DNA from: Nostoc sp. MG11
Lineage (GTDB): Bacteria; Cyanobacteriota; Cyanobacteriia; Cyanobacteriales; Nostocaceae
Assembly (NCBI RefSeq): GCF_014904695.1
Contig: NZ_JACXXN010000020.1
Coordinates: 1-64,000, forward strand
Reading direction: 5' to 3'
Length of the DNA: 64,000 nucleotides
Shown here: piece by piece, positions 8,516 to 17,009 of the stretch
Layout: each line of letters begins with the position of its first letter
Numbering within the stretch: position 1 is the stretch's first letter
Position numbers and translations under genes: made by a program
The notes under the pieces: generated by a model
Database searches by the model: none
What the model was told of the DNA's origin: nothing
What the model saw: the letters and a program-made list of their open reading frames with translations, nothing else

Positions 8516-9289
8516 ATGCAAAATTTCAATATATTCAACACTACAGGGCTGAGTTTAGAGTTGTTTCATGTGCAGACTAACACTTCTTTTGAGTTACCAC
8601 CAAATCTTGCTGTAATTCGCGTTGGTAAACCAAATGATCCAATTTTCCCAGATATTGATATTTCCAGTTTGCCAAATGCTGATTTAGTTTCTCGTATTCA
8701 TGCACAGATTCAGCTAGACGGAAGTAATTACTTCATTGAAGACTTGGAAAGCTCCAATGGCACATTTATCAACAACATCAGGCTAAAGCCTAGAACTCCT
8801 TATCAAGTGAATTTAGGAGATAGAATAGACCTTGGTCAAGGAAGTAAAGTAACATTTATACTTCAAGCTAAACCCCAATCTCAACCAAATCCTTCATTTA
8901 CCACAATTCAGTCTCAAAGCGCTGAAAATCAAAAAGCAACTTCGGTGGATAAGACAACCAAGCTTGTAGGTTTAGCTTTAATGGTTGCAGGTGTCGTAAT
9001 TTTAACTGCAAGTATTCGAGTTGGGATATTTTTTCGTATTCCTGGTATCTTGCTATGTTGTGCTGGGGTTTTTGTTCTACTACAACGACGTATAAACCCT
9101 AATTTAGGATGGATTTTAATAGCATTAGGAATTGCTGTAATAGCTTTTACTGGTAATGTATTCGCGTCAGTTAATCTTTTTGTGATTTTGGTATCATCTG
9201 CTTTATTATTTGCTGGATATCAACTTTTTACGACTGGGAAAATCTTGGATTATGATTTGCGATCGCTCCAAGCATTAATCAAGAAATAG
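8516..9289 (+). CDS. FHA domain membrane protein
   Basis: 257 residues. Residues about 30-120 form a forkhead-associated domain: VIRVGKP, then DLVSRIHAQIQL (the conserved S-R-I-H), then DLESSNGTFINN and LGDRIDLG. FHA domains bind phosphothreonine. A polar linker to about 145 is followed by about four membrane helices (roughly 147-235) and a short cytosolic tail. The protein therefore probably brings a phosphothreonine reader to the membrane, perhaps for a Ser/Thr kinase; the one at 17010-18290 is too far away to be an operon partner. The start is ATG 8516. It appears monocistronic. Confidence 0.85.
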   Translation: MQNFNIFNTTGLSLELFHVQTNTSFELPPNLAVIRVGKPNDPIFPDIDISSLPNADLVSRIHAQIQLDGSNYFIEDLESSNGTFINNIRLKPRTPYQVNLGDRIDLGQGSKVTFILQAKPQSQPNPSFTTIQSQSAENQKATSVDKTTKLVGLALMVAGVVILTASIRVGIFFRIPGILLCCAGVFVLLQRRINPNLGWILIALGIAVIAFTGNVFASVNLFVILVSSALLFAGYQLFTTGKILDYDLRSLQALIKK

Positions 9290-9749
9290 CTCGTTTTTGT
9301 ATATATACTTTTCCAATTTAAGTGAAAAATACTTGAGGTAGACTCTGTATTATAAGCCCAATCTTTATCAGTACCTTGATGATTTTTTACATTCTTGCAC
9401 CACTTTAAACCTGTCAAATCCATAATCAACACCTCTGAATATATAAGGGAAACTATCACAGTACAACTTTCCTATTTATATAGCAATACAGTTCAGTTAA
9501 GCCCAAAAAATTAAATTATGTAGGTTGGGTTGAGGAACGAAACCCAACGTTTGCAGGCCTTTGTTGGGTTTCACTGCGTTCAACCCAACCTACAATTATT
9601 CTTAACTGAACCGTATTGATTTATATAGTTCCCGTTTGTGCTCTTAAAGTAACAATATTTATTTGATAAAAGATTCAGTCAATTATTGGGCATTGACCAC
9701 CCTAATAATTGAAATGTTTTGATATATAAATCAGTTATTTGTAATAATG
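9290..9749. other. Intergenic region holding a palindromic repeat element
   Basis: No gene is seen in these 460 bases. The central 150 bases (9477-9626) are a nested inverted repeat described separately. The flanks are AT-rich. The region lies between the ends of the FHA gene and the convergent dacB-type gene. Confidence 0.6.
9477..9626. repeat. Nested inverted-repeat element (MITE-like)
   Basis: Two inverted repeats are nested. The outer arms are 9477-9500 (reading ATACAGTTCAGTTAAG) and 9601-9626 (reading CTTAACTGAACCGTAT). The inner arms are 9521-9548 (TAGGTTGGGTTGAGGAACG) and 9563-9592 (ending CAACCCAACCTA). No coding frame of note lies inside. A partial match to the right outer arm occurs at 51807-51825, which shows that the sequence is dispersed. 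The size, terminal inverted repeats and lack of coding capacity suggest a non-autonomous MITE. Confidence 0.75.
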
Positions 9750-11222
9750 TCAACAACGCTGTAGCTGCGTTAATAACACAACAATTTCATCAATTGCTTG
9801 CCGCACAACTGTTGCTGGCTGTTCCGATTGATTCACGATAATACTGAAAACCAACGGCTCATATCTAAGGGCATTCACATATCCAGATAGGGAAACCACA
9901 CCCGTCATAGTGCCTGTTTTTGCTTGCACAATGCCCTCAGCAGGTGTGTTACGAAAGCGATTTTTCAGAGTACCGCTTTTCCCAGCAACAGGTAAAGATG
10001 CACGATACACAAATGCTGCTGGTGTTCTCGCTATTCCTCGCAAGGTTTGTACAAAAGCTTCTGGAGTCGCTAAATAACGACGTGATAAACCAGAACCATC
10101 CACCAAAATGTAATTTGCCGGATCAACTCCCAATTGAGTTAAACTCGCTTTGACAACTTCTAAACCTACATCAGCACTAGTTTGATTTTGCACTCTTGGT
10201 TTTCTCACAGCTAATGCTCTCAACAGCGCTTCAGCATAAAGATTATTACTATTTACATTCGTCTCTAATAACAATTCAGATAAAGGTGGCGATTCCACCG
10301 CTGCTATTTCCTGTTGATTAGCGCCACCAGTTAGTACGAATGTCTGTCCCAAGGTAATTTTTTCTGTTGCTAAAGTATTACGGAAGTGCCGTAAGAAGTA
10401 ATAATTAGGATCAACTATAGGCAAATTGAGTAAATATGGTTCGGAATTGGCTGTTAGTTGTCCTTGTATTCGCAATACTGTTCCTGATAAATCGCGGGTA
10501 AAATTGATATTGGTTGGTTGATTTTTTTCAACTGTGATTGACTGATTAATTGTCCGCCATTGTTTCGCTTCGTTAATATCAGTCCACACCACTTGTGGAA
10601 CTTTACCTACAGTCTGCGGTACTAGTTTCAAGCTAAAAACATTTTGATTTAGAATAAAGCTGCTGACTGGTGCGCCATAATCTGATTGCAAATCCTCCCA
10701 TTGCCAGGTGGGGTTAACAATATCTCCTTGAATATAACTATCATCGGCAATCAACTGCTTAATTTGAATAATGCCCTTTTGTTTCAACTGCTTTGCTAAA
10801 TCTTGCAACTGAGTATCATTTAAACTGGGATCTCCCCTACCAACAACACGCAAAACGCCATTCCCATTGTCATAAATAGAGGTACGAAAACGAAAATTGC
10901 TACCAAGCTGTTGCAATGCGGCAGCTGTTGTTAGTAGCTTGGCATTAGAAGCTGGAGTAAAGTATTTCTGAGCATCTCGATTGTAAAGAGTTTGTGCGGT
11001 TGCAAGGGGCTGCACTAAAATACCCCAGCGGGCCCGGCTGAATAAAGGGCGATTGATTACAGCATCTATAGCTGTTCCTAGTTGGGCAGAGCAAATTGAT
11101 TTTGTGGTAGTTGTCGGCGCGATTTGAGTTTGTGCTTTAGCAACTCTAGAACTAAATGCTATTTGGATAGATAAAAATAGTAGCAATAAACCCAGTGGTT
11201 TATTAAATGCATTAAATCTCAC
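9750..11222 (-). CDS. dacB: D-Ala-D-Ala carboxypeptidase/endopeptidase, PBP4 (S13) family
   Basis: 490 residues with an N-terminal signal peptide (about 1-30). The three active-site motifs of penicillin-binding family S13 are present: SxxK as PASNAKLL with Ser92 and Lys95, SxN as VNSNNLYAEALL (about 327-338), and KTG as AKTGTMTG (about 443-450). The enzyme trims or cleaves peptidoglycan cross-links in the periplasm. The start is a GTG at 11222, supported by a GAGGAG site six bases upstream. A roughly 60-residue N-terminal segment and the long insertion between SxxK and SxN are usual for the family. It is monocistronic and divergent from the next gene. Confidence 0.93.
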   Translation of the reverse strand: MRFNAFNKPLGLLLLFLSIQIAFSSRVAKAQTQIAPTTTTKSICSAQLGTAIDAVINRPLFSRARWGILVQPLATAQTLYNRDAQKYFTPASNAKLLTTAAALQQLGSNFRFRTSIYDNGNGVLRVVGRGDPSLNDTQLQDLAKQLKQKGIIQIKQLIADDSYIQGDIVNPTWQWEDLQSDYGAPVSSFILNQNVFSLKLVPQTVGKVPQVVWTDINEAKQWRTINQSITVEKNQPTNINFTRDLSGTVLRIQGQLTANSEPYLLNLPIVDPNYYFLRHFRNTLATEKITLGQTFVLTGGANQQEIAAVESPPLSELLLETNVNSNNLYAEALLRALAVRKPRVQNQTSADVGLEVVKASLTQLGVDPANYILVDGSGLSRRYLATPEAFVQTLRGIARTPAAFVYRASLPVAGKSGTLKNRFRNTPAEGIVQAKTGTMTGVVSLSGYVNALRYEPLVFSIIVNQSEQPATVVRQAIDEIVVLLTQLQRC

Positions 11223-11370
11223 TCAATACTCCTCTTACCGATGATAGATTTTATCACCTTAACCTTGACTTATTTGTTAAAACAGAAGTTGCTAAGTATA
11301 CTGACTCAATTTGTCTAAGAAAGATGCCGACATATTCTAATACCTAAGCAGTCCATTATAAAATTAAAAG

Positions 11371-12027
11371 GTGAACAAACCTGCATTTATAAAAATACGA
11401 AATCGAGGCAACGGTGTGAGTACATTTCTGTCTGGTGTGGCTGTATTACTATCTAGTTTGGCTTTAGTATGTGGTGGCTATGCGGCTTACGAAGTTTTTG
11501 CACTGCGACAGACGCTAAATACTATTAACACTAACACGGGCAATAATACTGCTTCCGCGCCAACTTCTGCTGAAAAATCAATTTCCTCAGAACCAATAGC
11601 ATCCCCAGATCAAACGACATCACCAACCGCTACTACCTCATCACTTCAGCCTGGTCAATTTGTGCAGCCTGCTTTTGGCACTAAGGCAGAAGTGGAGTTA
11701 CTTTCAGCAAAACGAATTAAAGACCCAGAATCCGGAAATCGTGATGTGGTGAATGTGCAAATGCGTATCCGTCGCAAGGCGGCAGACAGAGTTGGTGGTG
11801 GTGATATTATATTGATCGCTAGTACGACAGCTCGTAACCCTGAAACTAGCGAAACCTACAAAGGAGTTGCCACAGATCGCTCAACAGGAAGCGTTGCTTT
11901 GTATCCACTACGTCCAAATGCCTCGGCTGATGCTTATATTTGGGTAAGAGTTCCCGATGGTGTCAAGAACCTGGATATTTTTGTACCAGACACAGCCGCA
12001 TTTAAAAATGTACCAATTTCTAACTGA
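11371..12027 (+). CDS. Conserved cyanobacterial membrane-anchored hypothetical protein
   Basis: 218 residues. A single N-terminal membrane segment (about 17-40, GVAVLLSSLALVCGGYAAYE) is followed by a Ser/Thr/Ala-rich linker (50-90) and a beta-rich extracytoplasmic domain (about 95-215) with VELLSAKRIKDPESGNRDVV and a VPDGVKNLDIFVPD ending. I do not recognise a named family. The last part resembles an immunoglobulin-like fold that handles surface contacts, but this is only a guess. The start is GTG 11371; the ribosome binding site is weak. Confidence 0.6.
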   Translation: MNKPAFIKIRNRGNGVSTFLSGVAVLLSSLALVCGGYAAYEVFALRQTLNTINTNTGNNTASAPTSAEKSISSEPIASPDQTTSPTATTSSLQPGQFVQPAFGTKAEVELLSAKRIKDPESGNRDVVNVQMRIRRKAADRVGGGDIILIASTTARNPETSETYKGVATDRSTGSVALYPLRPNASADAYIWVRVPDGVKNLDIFVPDTAAFKNVPISN

Positions 12028-12109
12028 ACAATGAAGTATGAGGGATAAAGTATTTAGCCTTTATCCTTCTTTAGAGCTAAGATTACTCCTCATCAACTCC
12101 ACAGTTTAG

Positions 12110-12345
12110 TCACAGGAATTTCGCTTGCAGTCGCCAGAAAGTGCTGACCGTTTACGCTAGTTACTCAGTGGATATTATGATAATCGCGATTTCAACGTCG
12201 TTAACGATACTGTAGAACCAACAGCGATCGCAGCCGCATTATTTGGCTTAACAGCAGTTAACGCCAAATTCTTTCTCAGTATGAAGGTGTAAAAGTTTTC
12301 TCTAATGTTCCTCATCAAATGCTTAATGAAAGCGATCGCAAATAG
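12110..12345 (+). pseudogene. Decayed fragment of an unidentified gene
   Basis: Between two intact genes a protein-like segment can be read only by crossing lesions. FRLQSPESADRLR is followed by an in-frame TAG at 12157-12159, then LLSGYYDNRDFNVVND and TVEPTAIAAALFGLTAVNA; after a frameshift near 12265 it continues ILSQYEGVKVFSNVPHQM and LNESDRK to a stop at 12343-12345. The continuity of plausible protein over both lesions argues for a former gene. I do not recognise the family. Confidence 0.45.
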
Positions 12346-12440
12346 ATTCCGCGTAACCAGTAGGGTAACGCGGAAATTTTAATAAAAACCTTCTACCAAA
12401 TTCAGCACTGTTACCTTAAATCAAGATTACCAGTGTAAAT

Positions 12441-13532
12441 TTAATTTACTAAATCAGGGAATACCTCTTGTACTGCGGGATGTACTAAGCGGTGATTTTG
12501 TACATTCAAGCCCTTAGCTAAGACTGGATTAATTCCCAGCGCCTTGATTCCCAAATTCGCCAACTGAACGACGTAAGGTAATGTACTGTTGTTGAGTGCT
12601 TGGGTTGCTGTCCAAGGTACTGCCCCTGGCATATTGGGAACGCCATAATGTACTACACCCTCTTCAACATATACCGGATTGGTGTGGGATGTGGCATGTA
12701 AGGTTTCAATGCAACCACCTTGGTCAACAGCAACATCAACTATTACAGAACCAGGACGCATTTGTTTGACCAATTCACGAGATACTAGTATTGGTGCTCT
12801 ACGTCCTGGCACTAAAACTGCACCAATCAGCAAATCGGCATCTTTAACGACAGCTTCAATATGGGCAGAGTTACTGTAAAGCAATTCGACTCTAGAGCCA
12901 AATAGGGTTTCTAGGTAGGATAAGCGCTCGACACTCACATCTAAAATCTGCACGGAAGCACCCATACCCACGGCAATTTTAGCTGCTTCTGTGCCGACAA
13001 CGCCGCCACCTAAAATTACTACTGTGCCTGGTTTGACTCCAGGTACTCCACCCAAAAGGACACCTCTGCCACCTTGTTGGCGTTCTAGGAATCTAGCCCC
13101 AAATTGTACTGCTAGCCGACCCGCAATCACACTCATGGGGGTGAGTAGGGGTAATTTGTTAGCGCCGGGTTGTTCTACAGTTTCGTAGGCGATCGCACAA
13201 GTGCCACAATCAATTAAATGTTCGGTCAATTTGCGATCGGCTGCTAGATGCAGATAAGTAAACAATATCTGTCCTTTTTGTAAAAATTTATACTCGCTTG
13301 CTAGTGGTTCTTTGACTTTGACAACTAGCTCCCGATTCCAAGCCGCTTCTGGTGTGGTAACAATCTCCGCTCCAGCGCTTGCGTAGTTATCATCTGTAAA
13401 TCCAGCACCACTACCTGCTAATGTCTGGACAAATATGGCATGGCCATTTTCTCGCAGCACCCGCACACTAGAAGGACTCAACCCTACCCGAAACTCTTGA
13501 TCCTTAGTTTCCTTCGGAACGCCAATTTCCAT
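12441..13532 (-). CDS. ald: Alanine dehydrogenase
   Basis: 363 residues, the usual length. The N-terminus MEIGVPKETKDQEFRVGL is diagnostic. The pyruvate-binding Lys and His regions (VKVKEP and YLHLAADR) and the NAD-binding Rossmann loop VILGGGVVGTEAAKIAVGMG are present, followed by VDQGGCIET and the VPNMPGAVPWTAT signature. The enzyme interconverts L-alanine with pyruvate and ammonia using NAD. In diazotrophic cyanobacteria alanine dehydrogenase supports nitrogen metabolism in heterocysts, which is background knowledge and not shown here. The start is ATG 13532. It is monocistronic. Confidence 0.97.
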   Translation of the reverse strand: MEIGVPKETKDQEFRVGLSPSSVRVLRENGHAIFVQTLAGSGAGFTDDNYASAGAEIVTTPEAAWNRELVVKVKEPLASEYKFLQKGQILFTYLHLAADRKLTEHLIDCGTCAIAYETVEQPGANKLPLLTPMSVIAGRLAVQFGARFLERQQGGRGVLLGGVPGVKPGTVVILGGGVVGTEAAKIAVGMGASVQILDVSVERLSYLETLFGSRVELLYSNSAHIEAVVKDADLLIGAVLVPGRRAPILVSRELVKQMRPGSVIVDVAVDQGGCIETLHATSHTNPVYVEEGVVHYGVPNMPGAVPWTATQALNNSTLPYVVQLANLGIKALGINPVLAKGLNVQNHRLVHPAVQEVFPDLVN

Positions 13533-13844
13533 GTAACGCCTCTGATATTTTTTTGTTTAACTTTAGCTTGCTAATCTCAAGCTTGTTACTTCAAGCTTGC
13601 TACTTCTGTATTATGGATAGCTGTATTAGGGATAGCTAATCTCTGTTCTAATTTTCTCAACTTTATCTGGGTAGCTCCAAACTCTACCCTTGACTATTAC
13701 CCCAGTATTTATACAATGTATAAAGATTAATTACATTTTGTTAACAAAGCTCCGCCCAATGGCAACCCCTGTGGGTAACGGAGGCTTACTTAAATCAGAT
13801 TTATCCTAGTCAAGTCACGTTTGCCGAAAAGAGGTTTCTGAAAA
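13533..13844. other. Divergent promoter region between ald and the hli gene
   Basis: These 312 bases separate two divergent genes and must hold both promoters. Near ald there is a short direct repeat of CAAGCTTG (around 13578-13602). Closer to the hli gene there is a TACAAT box (13712-13717) and an HLR1-like motif listed separately. Confidence 0.5.
13730..13748 (+). promoter_or_regulatory. HLR1-like site upstream of the hli gene
   Basis: ATTACATTTTGTTAACAAA resembles the HLR1 direct repeat bound by the response regulator RpaB at high-light genes: two TTACA-like hexamers about 11 bases apart. The second half has one extra base (GTTAACA). It lies about 100 bases upstream of the Hli start codon, where such control is expected. 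This is a by-eye match. Confidence 0.35.
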
Positions 13845-14015
13845 ATGACACAACCGCAACCAACAATTACACCCAAACTAGAAGAGCCTAAGTTTGGCTT
13901 TAATGAATATGCAGAGCGTTTGAATGGCCGAGCTGCAATGGTTGGCTTTGCCTTGATGGTGGTAATTGAATACGTTACCAATCAAGGTGTGCTATCATGG
14001 CTCGGTCTAAAGTAA
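13845..14015 (+). CDS. hli: High-light-inducible / small CAB-like protein (HLIP)
   Basis: 56 residues. The single transmembrane helix carries the chlorophyll-binding signature ExxNxRxAMxGF, seen as EYAERLNGRAAMVGFALM (21-38). HLIPs bind chlorophyll and carotenoids in thylakoids and protect photosystem assembly under excess light. The start ATG follows AAGAGG at a good distance. The short N-terminus and single helix are usual. A hairpin terminator follows at 14070, so the gene is probably monocistronic. A candidate HLR1 element lies upstream. Confidence 0.92.
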   Translation: MTQPQPTITPKLEEPKFGFNEYAERLNGRAAMVGFALMVVIEYVTNQGVLSWLGLK

Positions 14016-14358
14016 CGCCACGAGAAAGCACAGGTGTGCAAGTTGTAAGCTAATAATTAAAAGAGTTATAACCAGCTGGAACACTAGCTGGTTTGACTTT
14101 AACAATCTAGAGCGAAGTACTTCGCCCTAAGCGTTTTAATTAGACTTATCCGTAAATTGTTGCCGTAGAATGTAAGCATGGGAGGGACTGAAATATCCTA
14201 GACCCGCAATTAATACATTAAAGAGGGGTAATTACTACACTTCCCTCCCTACTGAATAAAATTATAATACTTTATGCCTTTGATTCAAACGGCAATTTGC
14301 GGGTGAGGTATTCTCGGTAAATGTACACAAAAGGTTAACTGGAACCAACCAAGCTGTG
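14016..14358. other. Intergenic region after hli
   Basis: This holds the hli terminator (14070-14100), then a small palindrome GCGAAGTACTTCGC at 14112-14125. The remaining AT-rich sequence up to 14358 shows no gene. Confidence 0.5.
14070..14100 (+). terminator. Rho-independent terminator of hli
   Basis: The stem AACCAGCT (14070-14077) pairs with AGCTGGTT (14086-14093) around an eight-base loop and is followed by a T-rich tail (TGACTTT). It lies 55 bases after the hli stop. Confidence 0.65.
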
Positions 14359-14652
14359 ATGAATGCTGTATTACCTCGTTTTTTAAAGTCAACCTACCGG
14401 AAAGAACCACTAATCAGTGTACTGATTACGATGGGCGTGGTGGATGCCCTGATTGGTGGATTTGATGATAGCTGGTCGTTATTCGCTTTTGGTTTGGGAT
14501 TAGCAGGGATAACGCTCGTCTTTAAGTTATGGCGTATCCAGCAGCGTCGTCCGATACCAGAGGAGCCTGTGGTGCAACACTATTTGCCCTCCCGCTCCTC
14601 TAGTGCTGCTTTACCAATGCTGAGCGTTTCTAAGAAAAAACCCCCTCTTTAG
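14359..14652 (+). CDS. Conserved cyanobacterial small membrane protein
   Basis: About 97 residues. Two hydrophobic segments (about 17-34 and 38-58) are followed by a basic, proline-rich cytosolic tail (WRIQQRRPIPEEPVV). I do not recognise a characterised family, but the composition is that of a real membrane protein and the frame is closed cleanly. ATG 14359 is preferred to the adjacent GTG 14356. No functional context is evident from neighbours. Confidence 0.55.
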   Translation: MNAVLPRFLKSTYRKEPLISVLITMGVVDALIGGFDDSWSLFAFGLGLAGITLVFKLWRIQQRRPIPEEPVVQHYLPSRSSSAALPMLSVSKKKPPL

Positions 14653-14667
14653 GGAGTGCTGAGTTAT

Positions 14668-14706
14668 GAGTTCTGAAGCGCGGTAGCGGGGCGTTTAGCC
14701 CGTGCT
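14668..14706. repeat. Dispersed 39-bp repeat, copy 1
   Basis: This 39-base segment, starting GAGTTCTGAAGCGCGGTAGC, is identical to 27918-27956. It contains an imperfect hairpin (AGCGCGG against CCCGTGCT). Both copies are intergenic and followed by short heptamer-type sequence. It is probably a small non-coding dispersed repeat. Confidence 0.8.
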
Positions 14707-14765
14707 GACTTACGACTCAGTTAGATTGATTGGTGTAACCATATCTAAAAAGTGAGGAAAATGTA

Positions 14766-15815
14766 GTGAGGAGTGAGGGAAGAGGTGGGGGTGGTTTTGT
14801 ACTTCGCCCGTATATTGTCTTGGCATTGATGGCAGCTGTTGCTGCGGCTACGATATCGAAAGAGTTTTATATTAATACTGCTAATGCTGCTGTTGAAGTA
14901 ACACCATCTCAAGTTACTAACAGTTTTGCTAATCCTCAACTACTTTACATACTCAATGGACATAGAGGAACCATTAAATCCTTAGCCTTTAGTCCAGATA
15001 GCAAAATTCTGGCCAGCGGTGGTGCAGAAAATGAGGGCGCAATTCGCCTGTGGAATCCAGAAAGAGGCAAAAAATTAGGTAATATTAACAGAGCGCATCA
15101 AACAGCTATAGAATCTTTGGTGATTTCGCCAGATGGCCAAACCCTCGCTAGCTGTAGTAATGACAACACAATTAACCTTTGGAACTTAAGAAATAATAAG
15201 TTTAGCCGCTCTTTTGTTGGACATACTAGTAATGTCTTATCTTTAGCAGTATCTCCTGATAGTAAAGTGCTAATCAGTGGCGCTTTAGATGGAATTCGCA
15301 TGTGGGATTTGCTACAGCAGCGCCCACTAGGTACTTTAGTACGCTTTGATAACTTGATTTATACCTTGGCTATTAGTCCTGATGGACAGACCTTAGCTAG
15401 TGGTGACAACAAAGGTGTAATTAAGCTGTGGAATTTGGGTACTGGAAAATTAATTCGTGGATTTGTGGCTCATTCTAATGCTGTTAACGCTGTAGTGTTT
15501 ACACGAGATGGGGAATTAGTTAGTGCTAGCCGCGATCGCACAATTAAAATTTGGAATATTAACAGTGGCAAACTAGTTCGTAGCCTTATAGGACATAACA
15601 ACTGGGTAAATGCTGTTGCTATTCACCCTGATGGACAAACCCTTGCCAGTGCTGGCAGAGATGGAATCAAGTTGTGGAATCTGACTACAGGTGAGTTAAG
15701 AAATACACTCAATGGACATACCGACTGGGTAAGTGCGATCGCTTTTAGTCCTGATGGGCGAACACTTGCCAGCGGTGGCTTTGACCAAAGGATAAATATT
15801 TGGCGAAGTCTATAA
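14766..15815 (+). CDS. WD40 repeat protein with N-terminal signal or anchor
   Basis: 349 residues. A hydrophobic N-terminal segment (about 14-31) is followed by seven WD40 blades from about residue 58 to the end. Each blade carries the usual GH...V..L..SPDG..LASG.....I..WN pattern, for example SPDGQTLASCSNDNTINLWN. Seven blades make a closed propeller with no other domain. Such proteins act as interaction platforms; the partner is unknown. The N-terminal segment suggests export or membrane anchoring. The start at GTG 14766 is uncertain because the first 13 residues are low-complexity and other GTG codons are near. Confidence 0.85.
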   Translation: MRSEGRGGGGFVLRPYIVLALMAAVAAATISKEFYINTANAAVEVTPSQVTNSFANPQLLYILNGHRGTIKSLAFSPDSKILASGGAENEGAIRLWNPERGKKLGNINRAHQTAIESLVISPDGQTLASCSNDNTINLWNLRNNKFSRSFVGHTSNVLSLAVSPDSKVLISGALDGIRMWDLLQQRPLGTLVRFDNLIYTLAISPDGQTLASGDNKGVIKLWNLGTGKLIRGFVAHSNAVNAVVFTRDGELVSASRDRTIKIWNINSGKLVRSLIGHNNWVNAVAIHPDGQTLASAGRDGIKLWNLTTGELRNTLNGHTDWVSAIAFSPDGRTLASGGFDQRINIWRSL

Positions 15816-15842
15816 ATCTCATTAAACTATCTCCCAAATCTC

Positions 15843-16913
15843 CTAGCGAACCCCCACAAAACCTGCTTGCTTAATCGCCTTTTGTCCTTGGTTGGTTAAT
15901 AAAAGATTGGCATAAGCCTCGCCAGCCTGCTGTTCCCGACCTTGGTTTTGCTTAATAATCACAAACAATTTAGCAGTAATTGGATAGCTACCATTTTTGA
16001 TGGCTTCAGTATTTAGTTGGTTGCGCTGACGTGGACACTGCTCAGATGAGATTAAGGGTTCGCGGTAGGGGGAAATTAGCTGAGTAGAAGTGCGACCCAC
16101 TGGTAGAGGCTTCACACTACACTGAGGTACTACCGCACGGGCAGAACCGTAATACACACCACCAGGGGTTTTACTGAGTTGACGAACTGCCTCTGTAGTG
16201 GAGTAGACATACTTGACATTGGGACTAAAGGCTTGCCCTTTCAAATCGCTGTTAGAGAATATTACTGTGTCTGCGTCTTCCGGTTTTTGCGAAAAAGGCG
16301 TGATGGGTATGTTTGGCCCGCCTACTTGTTGCCAGTTAGTAATTTGACCCAGATAAATCTGCTGCAACTGGTCAATAGTTAAACCCGGCACGTTAAGCGA
16401 TGGATTAACAATTACAGCTACCCCATCAATGCCAACTTGGCGTTGCTCAAGTGTGAAGCCTACCTGTTTAGCTGCGGCTCGTTCTTCATCTGTGAGGGGA
16501 CGGGAAGACTGAGCAAAGTCCAATTGCTCGTTCAGCAACATGCGAATACCTGAGCTAGAATTAGGGCTACCATCAGCAGATTGTACATAGCGCAATTGTA
16601 GTTCCGGGCGATCGCTCTGAATCTGAGAATCTACCAATTGGCGGATAGGTGCCCAAGTTGTACTACCACCATAGTTAAATGAGTTGGTTGGCACATTTGC
16701 AACTGTCTTAAATGTGGATGCATTACCAGAGGCAGTATTTAAACTTTGACTCGAAGATTCAGAACGGCTGCTAGTCAATAAGTTCGGCTTCAGTAACCAC
16801 CAGAGTAGCCCACCAATAACCAAAAGTGTTAGTACTTTGCCAATAATCAAACCTTTAAGAAATAGTGCAATTTCTCCGTTAATTAAAGTTTTCCTTTGAT
16901 TTGTATTATCCAT
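15843..16913 (-). CDS. PstS-like phosphate-binding family protein, membrane-anchored
   Basis: 356 residues. One N-terminal membrane anchor (about 21-41) and a Ser-rich linker lead into a periplasmic binding fold from about residue 77. The opening FNYGGSTTWAPIRQLVDS, the DFAQSSRPLTDEE strand and IDGVAVIVNPSLNVPGLT match the PstS-like (PBP_like_2) family. No PstCAB transporter genes are present. It lies 97 bases downstream of a Ser/Thr kinase gene on the same strand, so the two may be co-transcribed and work in signalling rather than transport. This functional link is inference. Confidence 0.85.
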   Translation of the reverse strand: MDNTNQRKTLINGEIALFLKGLIIGKVLTLLVIGGLLWWLLKPNLLTSSRSESSSQSLNTASGNASTFKTVANVPTNSFNYGGSTTWAPIRQLVDSQIQSDRPELQLRYVQSADGSPNSSSGIRMLLNEQLDFAQSSRPLTDEERAAAKQVGFTLEQRQVGIDGVAVIVNPSLNVPGLTIDQLQQIYLGQITNWQQVGGPNIPITPFSQKPEDADTVIFSNSDLKGQAFSPNVKYVYSTTEAVRQLSKTPGGVYYGSARAVVPQCSVKPLPVGRTSTQLISPYREPLISSEQCPRQRNQLNTEAIKNGSYPITAKLFVIIKQNQGREQQAGEAYANLLLTNQGQKAIKQAGFVGVR

Positions 16914-17009
16914 ATCAATAATTTTGTTTATTTTATTTATCCTACAGGAATATCTGAGTATTTAGGTTTAAAGCAAATCAATTAGAGCCAGTTGATAATA
17001 TTTAGCAGT

